Part shown: positions 44,852-56,288 of the stretch, piece by piece
How the letters are laid out: the number at the start of each line of letters is the position of its first letter
Numbering within the stretch: position 1 is the first letter of the stretch
Assembly: GCA_037952775.1 (NCBI GenBank)
Contig: JBANAY010000003.1
Location: 14,384,001 to 14,448,000, forward strand
DNA length: 64,000 nt
Direction of reading: 5' to 3'
Source: Clonostachys chloroleuca
Lineage: Eukaryota; Ascomycota; Sordariomycetes; Hypocreales; Bionectriaceae
Made by a program: the position numbers and the translations under genes
Notes under the pieces: model-generated
Databases searched by the model: none
Told to the model about the DNA's origin: nothing
What the model saw: only the letters and a program-made list of their open reading frames with translations

Positions 44852-46738
44852 CTAAATTAGCCTATGGTAGATGTCCCAACAATGCTGACGGTTACAAAGA
44901 GCGGCTTTGCATGTCTCACAGCGAGAACGCGATTGAGGGACCCGTCGGTTCGAGCTGCCTGACGAAGCCGGTGCAAGGGGCTTTTCGCGTTCCTCGCCAC
45001 AACGGACACCCTTGCAGGCTAGGCATTGAGATGGAGACTGCTTAAAGACGCGATTATGCTGTGAAATAGCTGTAGTTATATCTCCTGTACGGTATCTCTG
45101 ACGGAGATCGCTCTTATGGCCGTATGTTGTTAGGAGATCGTGAGAAATCTGCTCCCGCCACTCATGTAAGGTCCGGAGCGGCTTCCAATTTGACTGGCCA
45201 TTCTTCTGCAGTAAGAAGCTATTGCAAAGAGCAACTTCAAGCAGAAATCCCCACGCTAATGTACGCCAAGGTCCCTTATTAATTCGGTGTTCGAATCCCT
45301 CTTGGCTTCGTAGCTGATCACCCCTATCTACTGCTCCCATATAATTATTATAATCAGCAGATACGGACAGAACGGAGGCCTCTTTGACCGGCTCTGCACC
45401 AAAATATTGCTTGATAGCACGTGCTCGAGCGTGTGTTGTTGTCGGCCGCTTCCTAAGCCGGGTTGTTATCTCAGAGCCTTCGTAGACTGTGGAAAGGAAT
45501 AGCACAAGGGCGTTATCCTTCCAAGCGATTTGATTGACCTAAGAAGCTATTAGTAGGGGATTTACTAGGCAGGGGATTCCTAGGTTGATCAACCTCATTA
45601 TCTGGCGTTGGAACTGTCTCAACCTGACCCCAATTCCAATGAAGCTGGCCGTTATTATCTGCCTTTTTCAGCTGTGCGAGACCTTTGAAGATGCCACAGT
45701 TAGTTCGGCAGGTGCCTGTAGCCCCGACCCTCAAACCTTTGAGAACGACGAAGAGGTCCGGGCTTGAAAAGAGGTTATCTAAGAAGACGTGATAAATGGC
45801 TGGAGGCAGCCGTTTTACTAGGTCAACCACCACGGCTTGTGTCGGATTGAGGCTGTATTCACCGTCTCTTTTCCTCTTCCTTGTTCGAGGCTCTTTCTTG
45901 TTAATAGAGTCAAACACCTTCTGAGGTAAGTGCGGCAGCCACGAGAGGAAATAGCCGGCTTCAGCTACAGCCCAGATTTTAAACCCTTCTGGCGTTGGCT
46001 TTGACTTGATAATGACCTTCTCAATTGCTCTGCCCTCAAAGTGCTGAATACACTCATCCACAGCTATATTCGTACCTGGGATCCAGAATTCAAGAGAGGC
46101 TTGTTGCACGACTTCAGACCACTCGCGAACACGGTCAAAAGAGCTCTCGTAACTGACCCTTGGGTTATAAGGCCGGAAGGTGCGATAAAGCTGTTCAAAG
46201 GTCTTGAAGCTCAGGAACTGCTTGATAGGATGGATCGGCTTCATCTTCTCACGCTTGGAAGTACCCCAATAGCCTCGTAGCTGCTTTTCAGGGTGATTTC
46301 CTATATAAATTAAGACCCCAAGCAAGAGATATACTTGCTTAGAGGAGATAGCCTAGCCGTCTTGACTATTAGCTCACTTTTGTATGTGTGGTTGGAAGAG
46401 CCGGCTTCAAACCTAGCTCAATTACCCACCTTGTCAGCTGGAAGGTCGAGATTCGTGTAGCTAGCCCATGAATTTGCTAGGGATTCAGGTATAAAGGCTT
46501 GGAAAAGTGATAAGGGCGTTGACGGCAGCTGCATAATGTGTGGTTTGCGAATAGAGCCAATTATGAAGGGCATAAAGCGCGTGCCGCGTTGCTCGGTTGC
46601 TGGCTTTGACGGGCGATAGGTGCAGTCAACGGGCTGCTCGCGTTGGGCTTCGTCAACCCGGATGTATAACTCCACATCGTCAGAAACCTCAAATGGTGCC
46701 TCTAGGGCCGGGTCGGGAAAGGGAGGAATGCTTGCCAT
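44852..46738 (-). CDS. piggyBac-family transposase (DDE_Tnp_1_7), apparently intact
   Basis: Three exons: 46738-46430, 46352-45594 and 45538-44852. They sum to 1755 bases, 584 aa, with introns of 77 and 55 bp and no stop. The catalytic Asp triad of piggyBac enzymes is visible: NIAVDECIQHFEGR, IYHVFLDNLFSSPDL and NNYMGAVDRGDQL. The C-terminus has the Cys-rich domain: CLACKGVRC then CETCKAALCNRQHCWDIYH. The N-terminal exon (MASIPPFPDPALEAPFEVSD) is placed by splicing. The first intron's acceptor was chosen as CGGCTAG/GCTATC, because the nearer AG would leave an in-frame TAG. If that choice is wrong the gene has one nonsense codon. Otherwise it could be active. Confidence 0.85.
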
Positions 46739-46826
46739 AGTAATTTGTGTGGGGAAGCTTCTTACGTTGCTACGCGTAGCCCGAAGTCACGGCTTGAGGG
46801 TTTTAGTAAAAGTGGAGAAATACCTG

Positions 46827-46855
46827 ACTGTAGTCTTAGGGGCACCAAGGAGATA
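46827..46855 (-). repeat. piggyBac terminal inverted repeat, right
   Basis: Exact inverted copy of 44739-44767. Confidence 0.85.
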
Positions 46856-47689
46856 GCTGTGGCTGCACTATATCTCTTACAACGGTTTGATAGGAGCAAT
46901 AAGCAACTATTAGCAGAGACTTGCTTAGTGTAATATTTCGACTGTGAAAGAATGTACTGGAGATGTATACTCTACCCAGTAAGACACTGCCAATTTCAAA
47001 ATTCTCATCATAAAATCCACATCCAAGCCCCTGTACTAGGCTCCTTGTGTACATCATAACTAAGCAGAGGAAATACCCAACTGCAGCCATAGCTGCATCA
47101 AGAGGATAGGACGCTTCAAGTTGCCTGTCGGTGGTCCTCTTGCACGTCTTTCTAGATTTGCGGGGTGGCCCTCTTGCACGCCTTGCTGAATGTGCAGGGT
47201 CTCTACTCCATACTACAAAGGCGATTCATACGGGCCAATCACACGTTTCTTCCAACCACGTTGTAAAACCAATCCCCGTTTCTCTTTTTTATCACTAGAG
47301 TGAGGTTTACTACAGACTCAACAAAAGGCCATAGTTGACAGTTTCATCCATGTGAAAGTCGTTTTTTTAGCGCACTGTAACAGCAAAGCTCGAGTCGGGT
47401 AGTAGACAGAGGAGAGTTCCAGTTACGCAGGCCGAGACCTCATCTTATTGGTTTAAGGCTATACCTAAATTGGCCTCTTCTAACATCTTGCTGAAGCAGC
47501 CTGGAGGCCAGGAGACGCCTCTTGATGCTTGTGCGTCCTGGCACTTGGTGTTAGCAATTCAGACACTCCACTGCTACTAGATTATAGCTTTGTTATCATA
47601 TCCCCATCATTCGATTAACAATAGATGATACTGCTAAACAAAATAACCCTACGAGAGATTCCGGCCCCGGCTGTCGCTGATACATGCTC
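46856..47689. other. No supported gene; 34-bp direct repeat
   Basis: Two imperfect copies of a 34-bp unit starting GGTGGTCCTCTTGCACG (about 47130) and GGTGGCCCTCTTGCACG (about 47164). No coding sequence recognised. Confidence 0.5.
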
Positions 47690-48150
47690 AGACACATTGC
47701 CTGATACCCGTGGCGTAGTACTCATTTCCCACAAGAACCAATGTCCACCAATCAGGGTTTCAATATTGCGACTGTTGGCACATGTCACTCGGGACAAACT
47801 TAATCATGTGGGACGCTCACCAGCATTACTCTGCTGGACTTCGCATCTTGAGGCGTAGCGCGTTTCTCAGTGTGTCATCGGCATTGGGTAGCCCCTTTCA
47901 GATCTCCAGACCAGCGTCTAGGCTTTGCTAGTGCCTGACCCTACTCGTTAATCATGGTAATCATCATCTAACAAGACAACAGGGTTCGCAAAGCTAACAC
48001 CTTAGCTTTGAATCGAATGCTATCGCTAAAGTATATAACATTATTCGAAATCGGGCTCATCTATCCAGTGCTAGTGTGCCTGAGGGGTTTTCTACACTTG
48101 AGGAGAAACATACCCAGCTATATAATACCATCCATCCATTACACATTCTG

Positions 48151-48215
<65 letters not shown>
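48151..48215. repeat. T11/A54 homopolymer tract
   Basis: Eleven T followed by fifty-four A at 48162-48215. The matching place in arm A (about 21,053) has only six A on +. The tract sits about 50 bp upstream of the membrane-protein start. Confidence 0.95.
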
Positions 48216-48217
<2 letters not shown>

Positions 48218-48263
48218 ATTCTTCCGTTCCATCCCTCAGTCGGCCTACTCCCTACTACCCAAC

Positions 48264-49389
48264 ATGATTGATCTTGCCTTGATTTACTATAGCCTCTTCA
48301 TTGGTGTTTTTATCTTTACCTTTGCAAAGGCCCTATCGCAAACGAGGGCCATCTGGAAATATATCCACAGTCTCCACAATGCCTACCTGTACATGGTCTG
48401 GATTGAGATATGGGTCAACTTTGTCTTTACTCTCATTACATTTCTCTTCTTGAATAGCATTATCCAAGGAAGGTGAGTAGCTCTGCGGTATACCTAATTA
48501 CTCTCCTTGCTTATCAACTCCAAACAGCCTTAGCTTTCTCCTGGCTAGTGTCATTCTATGGTCTATCCAGACACAGCTCCTCCCTCAGATTATCGCCAAC
48601 CGAGTCGCCTTGATCATAACCACCAGACACCGAGCATGCTACCTGAAATAGGGTCTTGCAATCATCATTACACCTATCAATATCGCTGTTAGCTACATCT
48701 GGACTACTGCACACCTTGGCGGGGCTACGCCTACCCAACAGCATGTCAATGTGGTGTTCGAGAAGGCAGAAAAGGCTTTCTTCCTCGTTATAGACCTGTC
48801 ACTCAACCTGTACTTCTTGTACCTGGTGCGCAGCAGCTTGATTGCTAATAGCCTTGACAAGTACTGGCGGTTGTTCAACTTTAACGCTGGCATGGTGTTT
48901 ATCTCAACATCCATGGATATACTGCTGCTGGGATTCCTCAGCTTGCCAGATCCTTATCTGTAACTCTATCCTATCCCTATTGACTGATGTTGAGCTAGCA
49001 CTTGTTGCAGATACATCCAGTTCTCTCCTCTTGCATATATTGTCAAGCTCTACATCGAGCTTCTCATAGCCAGCCTCATTTCCAAAGTCGCCAGAGGCAG
49101 CTGGTGCAACCAAGGGGAGGCCTGGTATTCCAACAGTTGAGACAAGTCCAACCCTACCAACTATAGACTTAGCTCACGTGTCTTTGTGAGCAGCGGCCCG
49201 GCCGTGCCCACTCGTGGAAACACAATGATGAGCAGGATTGGTAAAGAGCCGGGGATCAATGATGATAGTAATAGATCACAGATTCACCTAGCCACTTTCC
49301 CGGAGCCTCATAGTATCACTAAAACCGTTGAGACTACCGTGGTGGTAGGTGACACAGGGAGCGGTCCGACTTCCAAAGACAGTGTTTAG
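48264..49389 (+). pseudogene. Multi-pass fungal membrane protein, dead copy B
   Basis: Exon 1 from 48264 (MIDLALIYYSLFIGVFIFTF) has a good donor at about 48474 (GTGAGT). Exon 2 continues with LLASVILWSIQTQLLPQII and reaches TAG at 48649-48651 after ACYLK. Beyond the stop come the conserved blocks VVFEKAEKAFFLVIDLSLNL and MDILLLGFLSLPDPYL, another probable intron, IQFSPLAYIVKLYIELLIAS and the hydrophilic tail ending at 49389. A second nonsense, TGA at 49138-49140, stands where copy A has CGA. About seven membrane segments would be present in an intact relative. Function unknown. Confidence 0.75.
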
Positions 49390-50440
49390 GGAAACTGCCC
49401 AGTAAATAGTGGTACAGGCTGAAAGCAATGCAGACCTAGGGAGCTATTTAATAATTAATTATATATATATAGCGCCTGAAGTATCCTCCGCCCAGCCTGT
49501 TATTGAGCGGTATTGTAGCGCCCTAGGAAGGCTCAGGATTCAATCAAATGTAATTCACTTACTTCTCATACTCTAATTCTATGAGTGGCAAGGGTTTGGT
49601 ACTTGATGTGTTATTATTTCAGGTACTTTGGCGCCATTCCGAGGAGATTTTAAATATCATACAATGAAGGCACGGCAATCTCGTGATTGAAAGATTTTTA
49701 ATCGAGGTTATTGCAATTGGTTGGTTGACGAATCTAGCTCAACGCATGATTAGTGTCATTTATACCCGACCTGATGAGTTCAGTCTTTGCAAGACACTCG
49801 ACAATACACCAATAGTTACTGTTCAAAGCTTAGGGAATCGCAAGTATTCTTCCTTTAATGAAAGACTTGCCTTGTCACGAATGATGATATCCTCTTCTGC
49901 AGCAGGTTCAATGGCTAGTGCGGAAGCTGAGTCTTCACTCCAAAGCCCCTCAATTTGTCAAGAAGCTAGTAAGAGAATGGCTTTTAACTGCTCTGGTTGG
50001 TTGTAGCGTTGGGATAAAGTGCCAACTCTGTAACAAGAATCAATAATAAATACCATTATTAAGCATCATAGAATTTCCAACAAAGTTGTGCTTTTTTAAG
50101 AATAGAGCTTGAAGCTTACTTATAGGTGGGTGTTACCGGGAGGTAGGTACTACAGGGTAGTTATGATTTAGCTATGGTTTTGTCGATCAACCTGATCTAT
50201 GCTAGTCATTTCACTTCCCTCCGACTTGTCTGAACAACGGAGGCCAAGGGGCGGTTGACCTGGAGCCATTTCGGGAACTAGAAGGCCGGCGGCAAGATGA
50301 ATGTACCTGACAATACATACCCAGTTCATCCCGGTGGACGTTTTTAAAGTGGAGCCCGGAATTGCTCGCAGTAATGCAATTAAATAGCTAGTGACGCTAA
50401 ATTCTAACTTGTTTTCATTACCCCATGCAAAACATAAGAC

Positions 50441-52008
50441 CACCAATAAGATCCATCCCTTGCGCCCCAGTTTCGACTTATGATCTTATGTATATATAAT
50501 TCCGTCTTTCAGCCTCCCCAATGGACCCCATCATGGTGTAATGATGGCTGAATAATTGCGAATGCGGCAGCACATCAACTCTAGGTCTGGCCGGAGAACC
50601 TCCCCCTCCCTTCCCAAATTTGAATCCATCTCCGCTTCTCCGACTCTAAAAACTTATCATCATATCTCATATCCGATGAACCCACCATATTCCTCATGGC
50701 AGACGTCCATGTCCGATGATGCATTCAAACAACAGTCATCTCAGCCCGACCAGATGGTCGAGAATCTGATAGTCAGTTAATTGAGACAGATCGTAGAAAA
50801 AGTATATCGCTTAGCTATCTAGCATGTCAGTAAGGGGTAATGCCATTGGAATCCCGCCCCATGACGGAACATCAGGCAATCAAAGAGCGGCATTCTCCGA
50901 CAGCAGGAACTGTTCTTTAGCATGGTCTGCAAGACCTCAAATCTCGTGAGTTGGGGCTGGGTGGAACCAGCATTAATCACAAGTCAATCCAATCAGCTGC
51001 CACCCATTCGATTAAGAAATAAAGAAGTCGTCCAGATTAATTACGGTGATAATGGTGGCCTCTGGAAATAAGACGGGCTCGTCTAGCAAAGGAAAAATGC
51101 AAAACTAAGGCGTCCAAAGGCTCTGCGAAATAGCACGATTGTGCCATCAATAATGCGAAGGCTCCTCAATAAAACTTGCCACTATGCTATAATACAAACA
51201 GGAATTCCTTCTTTTCCGAACCAATACCTTTATATATATAGCGATTTGATATGCGGTCGACTAAAGATAAGATACCCTCCGAAGCCAAGGTTGGCACAAA
51301 AAAATCTTGGGACTTGCGAGAATGACTGCTCTGGAGCTTGGATAGGATCGGGGCAAACCAGTAGTGATGCATTCGCCCAAACCGGACACCATGGATTTTT
51401 TTAAAGTCCTATACAGTAAGGGCATAGTTGTGACTGTTACATGGGCAGGACTTTTCAATGGCATCAATAGGTGTTGCCCCCAAAGGGCTCCTGTCGAAGT
51501 GTCTGATCCATCTGAGGTATCCTCGACATCTACTTTTCTCGCCAGCTATTATTTCTTGTTTCGCAAACTGGATCTCATAGGGTACTTACATATATCCAGT
51601 CCTAGGGCCTGACCTCCGGCTATCTACGTTGAGATAATCTGTAAGGAACGTATTCCCGGAGTGTGCCAAGGTTTGCAGGGTCGATATCAATTTGTGTCAG
51701 TCCAACCCTCCACAGTCTGAAGGGATGCTCTCGCCATGTCATGTATTATATAGGCACATGTGTCAGAGAGACATTCAGTAGATTTGTTCGGTAGCTCCCC
51801 AGTCATTAGTATGACTTGACAACGTTAATTCCATTGTTTACCATTACCATGCATGCCAGATTTCTGTGCTCGGTACCCCACCGTGGTGTCACTGCCATTA
51901 TATATTGCAATTCAGGTTTGCCAGTTGTGAAAGCCCTTTCACCATACCCATCCATGACTTGATTGAGATTCCCATGGACCTTTCTCTCATCCTACTGGTT
52001 CGCCGAAT
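50441..52008. other. No supported gene
   Basis: Frames at 50,556-50,780 and 51,141-51,612 show no domain. Nothing recognisable. Confidence 0.5.
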
Positions 52009-53239
52009 TATTCCCAGGCACGCAAGATTGCGCTGAGCCTATCGAATATTGAGCTTGTTCTTATTGCTGCATGAGAACTTCCAGGACTTGATTGCCGTTT
52101 TATAAGAATGCTTACAGCGGGAAAGCACGAACAAATCAACCCAATCGTGAGCTCAGCCATCCTGTAACGGTGGACAAGTCAGCAATATTGACCGTTGTAG
52201 TCTTGGCTAAACTCACGAGGTAAGGATCAACGATCCAAAGTCCGCCGTCACATCATTTGAGTCAATAAATTTGATTGCCTTGTACATCCGCAGTATTGTC
52301 ATGCCAGTCGCAATACCGCCGGCTCCAAGCAGCGTTATAATCTTGATCTTCTTCGCCACGAAACGCGCAGCGACCAGGTCAGCGGAATAGGCACCAACAG
52401 GATGACAAAATCAGTAAAGATAGCTAGGGCTAAGCCGAAGAGGGAAATCTTGCCCTGGTTGAGGCATCTGCCGTCCACTGAAAGGTCCCAGTAAGCGCGA
52501 ATAGGAATGCAAATGATCATTCTGACAATCTGGACCGGTAGGTAGGCAACGAAGAGTATGACGATAAAGGCGTGAATGCCCCTGGCCACCCGCTCCTTCA
52601 CTGCAAAGACGCGGCCAATGAGCAGTAGAAGGGTAACTTTAGTGAAATAGGCGGTGGGGAAGGAGAGGATTGAGTTGGCATAGAACCACTTTTGGACCAG
52701 CCTTGGCATCAGTCTCGGTTTAGGATGATGCGATTCCACTGGACCCACCTTTAGAATCTGCGAGTAATTCTCTGAGGTTACTTCCCACGTATGATAGCCT
52801 TCCCCATGGTGAATCACTAGGCATTGACCCTTAGCTAAATACAAACAATCCTGGGATAGCTAACGAGCTCAGACTTACTAAGGAAGAAAGTGGCAGAGTA
52901 TAAGAGGATCAAAGCCTTTGGGTTCTTGTAAACGTGCAAGAACTATAATTGATATTGATAGGTCATACCCAGGCTATTGCACATATCACTTCGAGGAATA
53001 GATTAATTAGAGTTGGGTTGTAGGACTGTATATAGTGGCATACCATCTTCAACAAGGATGTTGTGAATAGCCCACGCCTTTGTGTATACACGCGCGGCGA
53101 AGAAAATTGTTATGAGTATATCGCATACAATGAGCATGGCAAGGCTCAACGTCCGACCGGCATCTTGTGGGTTGTTGAGGTCCGGTGTAATATTTAGTGG
53201 AGGTGGAATGGCCCCTGGGTAGCTTGGCTGATCTTCCAT
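52009..53239 (-). pseudogene. Fungal rhodopsin-domain (Pth11-like) membrane protein, frameshifted
   Basis: Integral membrane protein of the fungal Rhodopsin-domain type, often annotated as Pth11-like receptors. The ATG at 53239 starts MEDQPSYPGAIPPPLNITPD, then the first membrane segment (LAMLIVCDILITIFFAARVY), the family loop HHGEGYHTWEVTSENYSQIL, FPTAYFTKVTLLLLIGRVF, PIRAYWDLSVDGRCLNQG, and LVPIPLTWSLRVSW. At about 52,365 one base is missing: KIKIITLLGAGGIATGMTIL continues in another frame. A GTGAGT intron then leads to MAELTIGLICSCFPAV and a stop at 52009. Exon boundaries between 52,800 and 53,045 are unresolved. Probably inactive unless the missing base is a sequence error. Confidence 0.7.
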
Positions 53240-56200
53240 AGTTTCGGCCGCCAGGAGCATACATTTGGATAGCAGTGGGGAAATTCCATCGCCCTGAAAC
53301 GCTTACAGCAGCACTGTTAATATAGCTCTTTTTCCCTCAGAAATGGCGTTGACTAGATGCGGTCGCATGATCACCTACATACAACAGGTAGTCACCTTAG
53401 TTCTAGCACCTTTAGAGATAAACTCTCTCTGTGGGTGTTAGAGTAGTGGGTTTCCACCCAGGTTAACGGTTTTGGAATAAGCTCAGCATACTCGCTGCTC
53501 AAAGTTTTACCTAAGCAGCCATACTCTTTTTGTAGCCAATCATGCCGATCTGAACTGACTTATGAATTTGCAGTGGCATTAAGTCTAGTGCCGGAGAGAA
53601 TTTGCCCTTGTCCCTCGCGGTCCTGCATGAGTGAATCAGAGCAAATATTCAGAATGTGGTATAATCCAATCATACCAAGTTCCTGCACCCCTGCCCCCAG
53701 GCTTTCGCGGCTGCTTCTTGGTTAATGACATGTTTGAAGATATTTATTAAAGTGAATACTAAAGTGGGAATTTTTCTCATCAGCTCTGCCCGCTACACCT
53801 TCGTGGGCAAAGCCACCGTGACTTCTTCTGCCACGTGCATGCGCTACTAGCCGTTGCTAGCCGATGGCTATAATTGTATTAGTGTATCGAGTTAAAATAA
53901 GCTACCCTATAGACTAAAATACTCCCGCTCGCCACATAGGTGAATATTTATATAAGTCAGATCCAAATTTTAATATTAATGTTGAGTCTCTAGTAAGCGA
54001 TTCTCATGGTTGCAACCTCGCCTAAGTAATATCGAATTGTGTTACGAACAAAGGCCACCTCTGGGCCGCAGGAAATCACGTGCAAGGTGGATGGTACTGA
54101 CCCACCTTGGCAACCACTAGGGTTGACTTCACTCTTCCCAAGTGAAGTCTCGAGTGAAGACCCTCGTGAACACTCCAGTGAACATACCGATATATATACA
54201 CATCCATTTCCATAGCTTAACACTCCTTTAGACAGCTATCAATACAATCGTCTACGCCTTTATTGGAACTAGCTCCACAATACTCGCACATTGACAGTGA
54301 CTCGCATTGCACAGCCTAACGACAACCTGATCGCGCCACTCAGAACAACCTTCTGATTGTACAACCCCGACCTACCCTAGACCCCGTCCAGCGTAAGTCA
54401 TCCAACCGTCACAAATTGCCGTCTCGGCACCACCCATTTAGAATGTCAGCCTCGAGGAAACCAGTCCACTCAAGGCTTCTTTAATACCATTGCTGATTAT
54501 TACCCAAGTACATTTTCAATACTAATCGGGAATTAAGCGATAAAGTCAGCATATGTGCGCTACGTCACCATTTTTACTGCCTGGATTCTAAAATGGGAAA
54601 GTAGCTAAGGGGCTTATTTAACTCTGAAGAGCTACATAGTGCACAGCTAGCACGTAGGTTATATACAATCAAGTGCTAGAAATGGCTTCTTCAATACAAC
54701 ATTTTTTAGGGTGTTGTTAGTGATGCTAAAGATAAAGTGCTTCTATTAGCGTAGAATTACTTCTGAATTACACTCAGTGTCCTCCTTAAGACATCTCCAA
54801 GGTTAAGGCTCTGCAACAATGCAGTGTAAGTACACTCCTAAGAGCTATGTGCCCTCAACGTGATTTCTTATATCTAGGTTCTTGTTGCTTGAGTGAGCGC
54901 TATCTGTTGATATATCTATAGACAGGCGAAGGATGTTCTTGCTGATAGCCTATTGGAGGATCACAGTGATGGAGATACTACCAGCCTGTATCGGTATCAA
55001 GCACTGCTCCATTTATAGGCTGAGTGACTTACCCTCCACCTTTGTAGGTAAAGTTAGGGTAAACGCCCAGACACGCTCTATAGCCTTGGCTACAGTACTA
55101 ACATTCTAATGCTTAGGCAATGTTACCCATCACTTTTAAGGTGTTTTTACTCTTACATTTAGTAAATTGCTCCTCTACATATTTGATGTGTATTTATTAA
55201 TCTCATCAATATCCATATCTAGAACAGTTTAAGTGAAGGACTTTCTAATAACATTAGTAGGAACAATAGTCTTTGTATTAAGGCTAGAGAAGGTACCCTT
55301 AACGCTATGGAGAGACAGAGATAGGTATTATCCACGTCTAATTAGCATCTTCTTCTAATTATCCAAGATGGATGTTTTGTTGCCAAGTAACTTACACAAA
55401 GCTTATATATTTATAGAGATACTAGTGTAGAGGTCCTCCTCGTCCTAAGAAACTGAAACAACCTGCTTTATAATGCAAGGATCTGAATCTTACCATCTGT
55501 ATGAATCAGTGAACTGAGCACTCTGATGAGACTAGTCATGTGCTCTTGGGTCTCGCCACTAAACACGCCACTATGAAGATCGGCGTCGGGGCCTGAGACT
55601 CCAACAGAGTAGTAGTTGAAGGCACGCAGGCCGTGGGTTAGACAAGGTTTCTTTGTACCTAGTTAATGATTGTCAGAGATGCATACAGTATCAACATCAG
55701 TAAAGAATTTCTTGGTCTCCTCATCAATCAACTCTCCAAGGCCCTCTCAACCAGACTCATTAATCCCTTAAAAACGCATCAACATGTTGATGATGAAGTT
55801 AACGGTAGCCTTTAGTAGGCCTCGATGTGTTGAACCAACCGTGGACGAGTCCTTTTTCATCGAATATTGAACAAATAACAAAGGTGATAAAGAAAATGGT
55901 AAGCATTCAGCTCATCGATGAATGAACGCCCCAGGTGATTCATTCAGAGTTGATGGCATGCTCTGGGCTTAGCCTAATGCTCCAATCACTGGGGCTTTAC
56001 TTAGGTCTAATTGTGGAGGTAGCAAACCTATTATCTACTGGCTTATCACTAGATCAGACTCATTGAAGATTACTCAAGGTTATTGAAGCATTAAGTTTGA
56101 GGCATAAAATAGCTGGTTTTAGTCCCTAGTAGTATTTAGGAAGACATGTTATGTAAATTGCAGACGCTGCCTAATGAGCATATTCGTTTCAACGCATTTA

Positions 56201-56288
56201 GGGCCCTCCTCTATATATATATTCATCTTTTCCACACGGGTACAGACCACTAAAGTGAGTATAGTTTTGTAATTTGGGAGCATGTCAG
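53240..56288. other. AT-rich desert
   Basis: Three kilobases without a credible gene. Base composition is AT-rich from about 54,480, with many TAATA/TTAGT words, consistent with old RIP-degraded repeats. Confidence 0.5.
54040..54320 (+). repeat. Possible solo LTR
   Basis: Begins TGTTACGAACAAAGGCC, has a TATA-like stretch at about 54,190 (GATATATATACA) and is followed by a C-rich leader ending near CTAACGACA. The layout recalls a fungal Ty3-type LTR. No second copy, no target duplication and no coding region was found. Confidence 0.25.

Larger units (their letters stand above)
44739..46855. mobile_element. piggyBac-type DNA transposon
   Basis: Bounded by 29-bp exact inverted repeats at 44739-44767 and 46827-46855 (core CCCCTAAGACTACAGT), with an intact transposase between them. 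No TTAA lies directly at either repeat, so the true ends may lie slightly inside or the duplication has mutated. It sits just upstream of cupin copy B. Confidence 0.8.
47690..50440. repeat. Inverted duplication, arm B
   Basis: Reverse-complement match of about 18,600-21,480, carrying the second dead membrane-protein gene. Limits approximate. Confidence 0.8.

Noticed and set aside
45281..45300. GTTCGAATCC resembling a tRNA T-arm
   Set aside because: It is inside the piggyBac coding exon with no acceptor or anticodon arms around it.
46353..46370. Apparent nonsense TAG in the piggyBac gene
   Set aside because: The intron acceptor CGGCTAG removes it and keeps phase 0.
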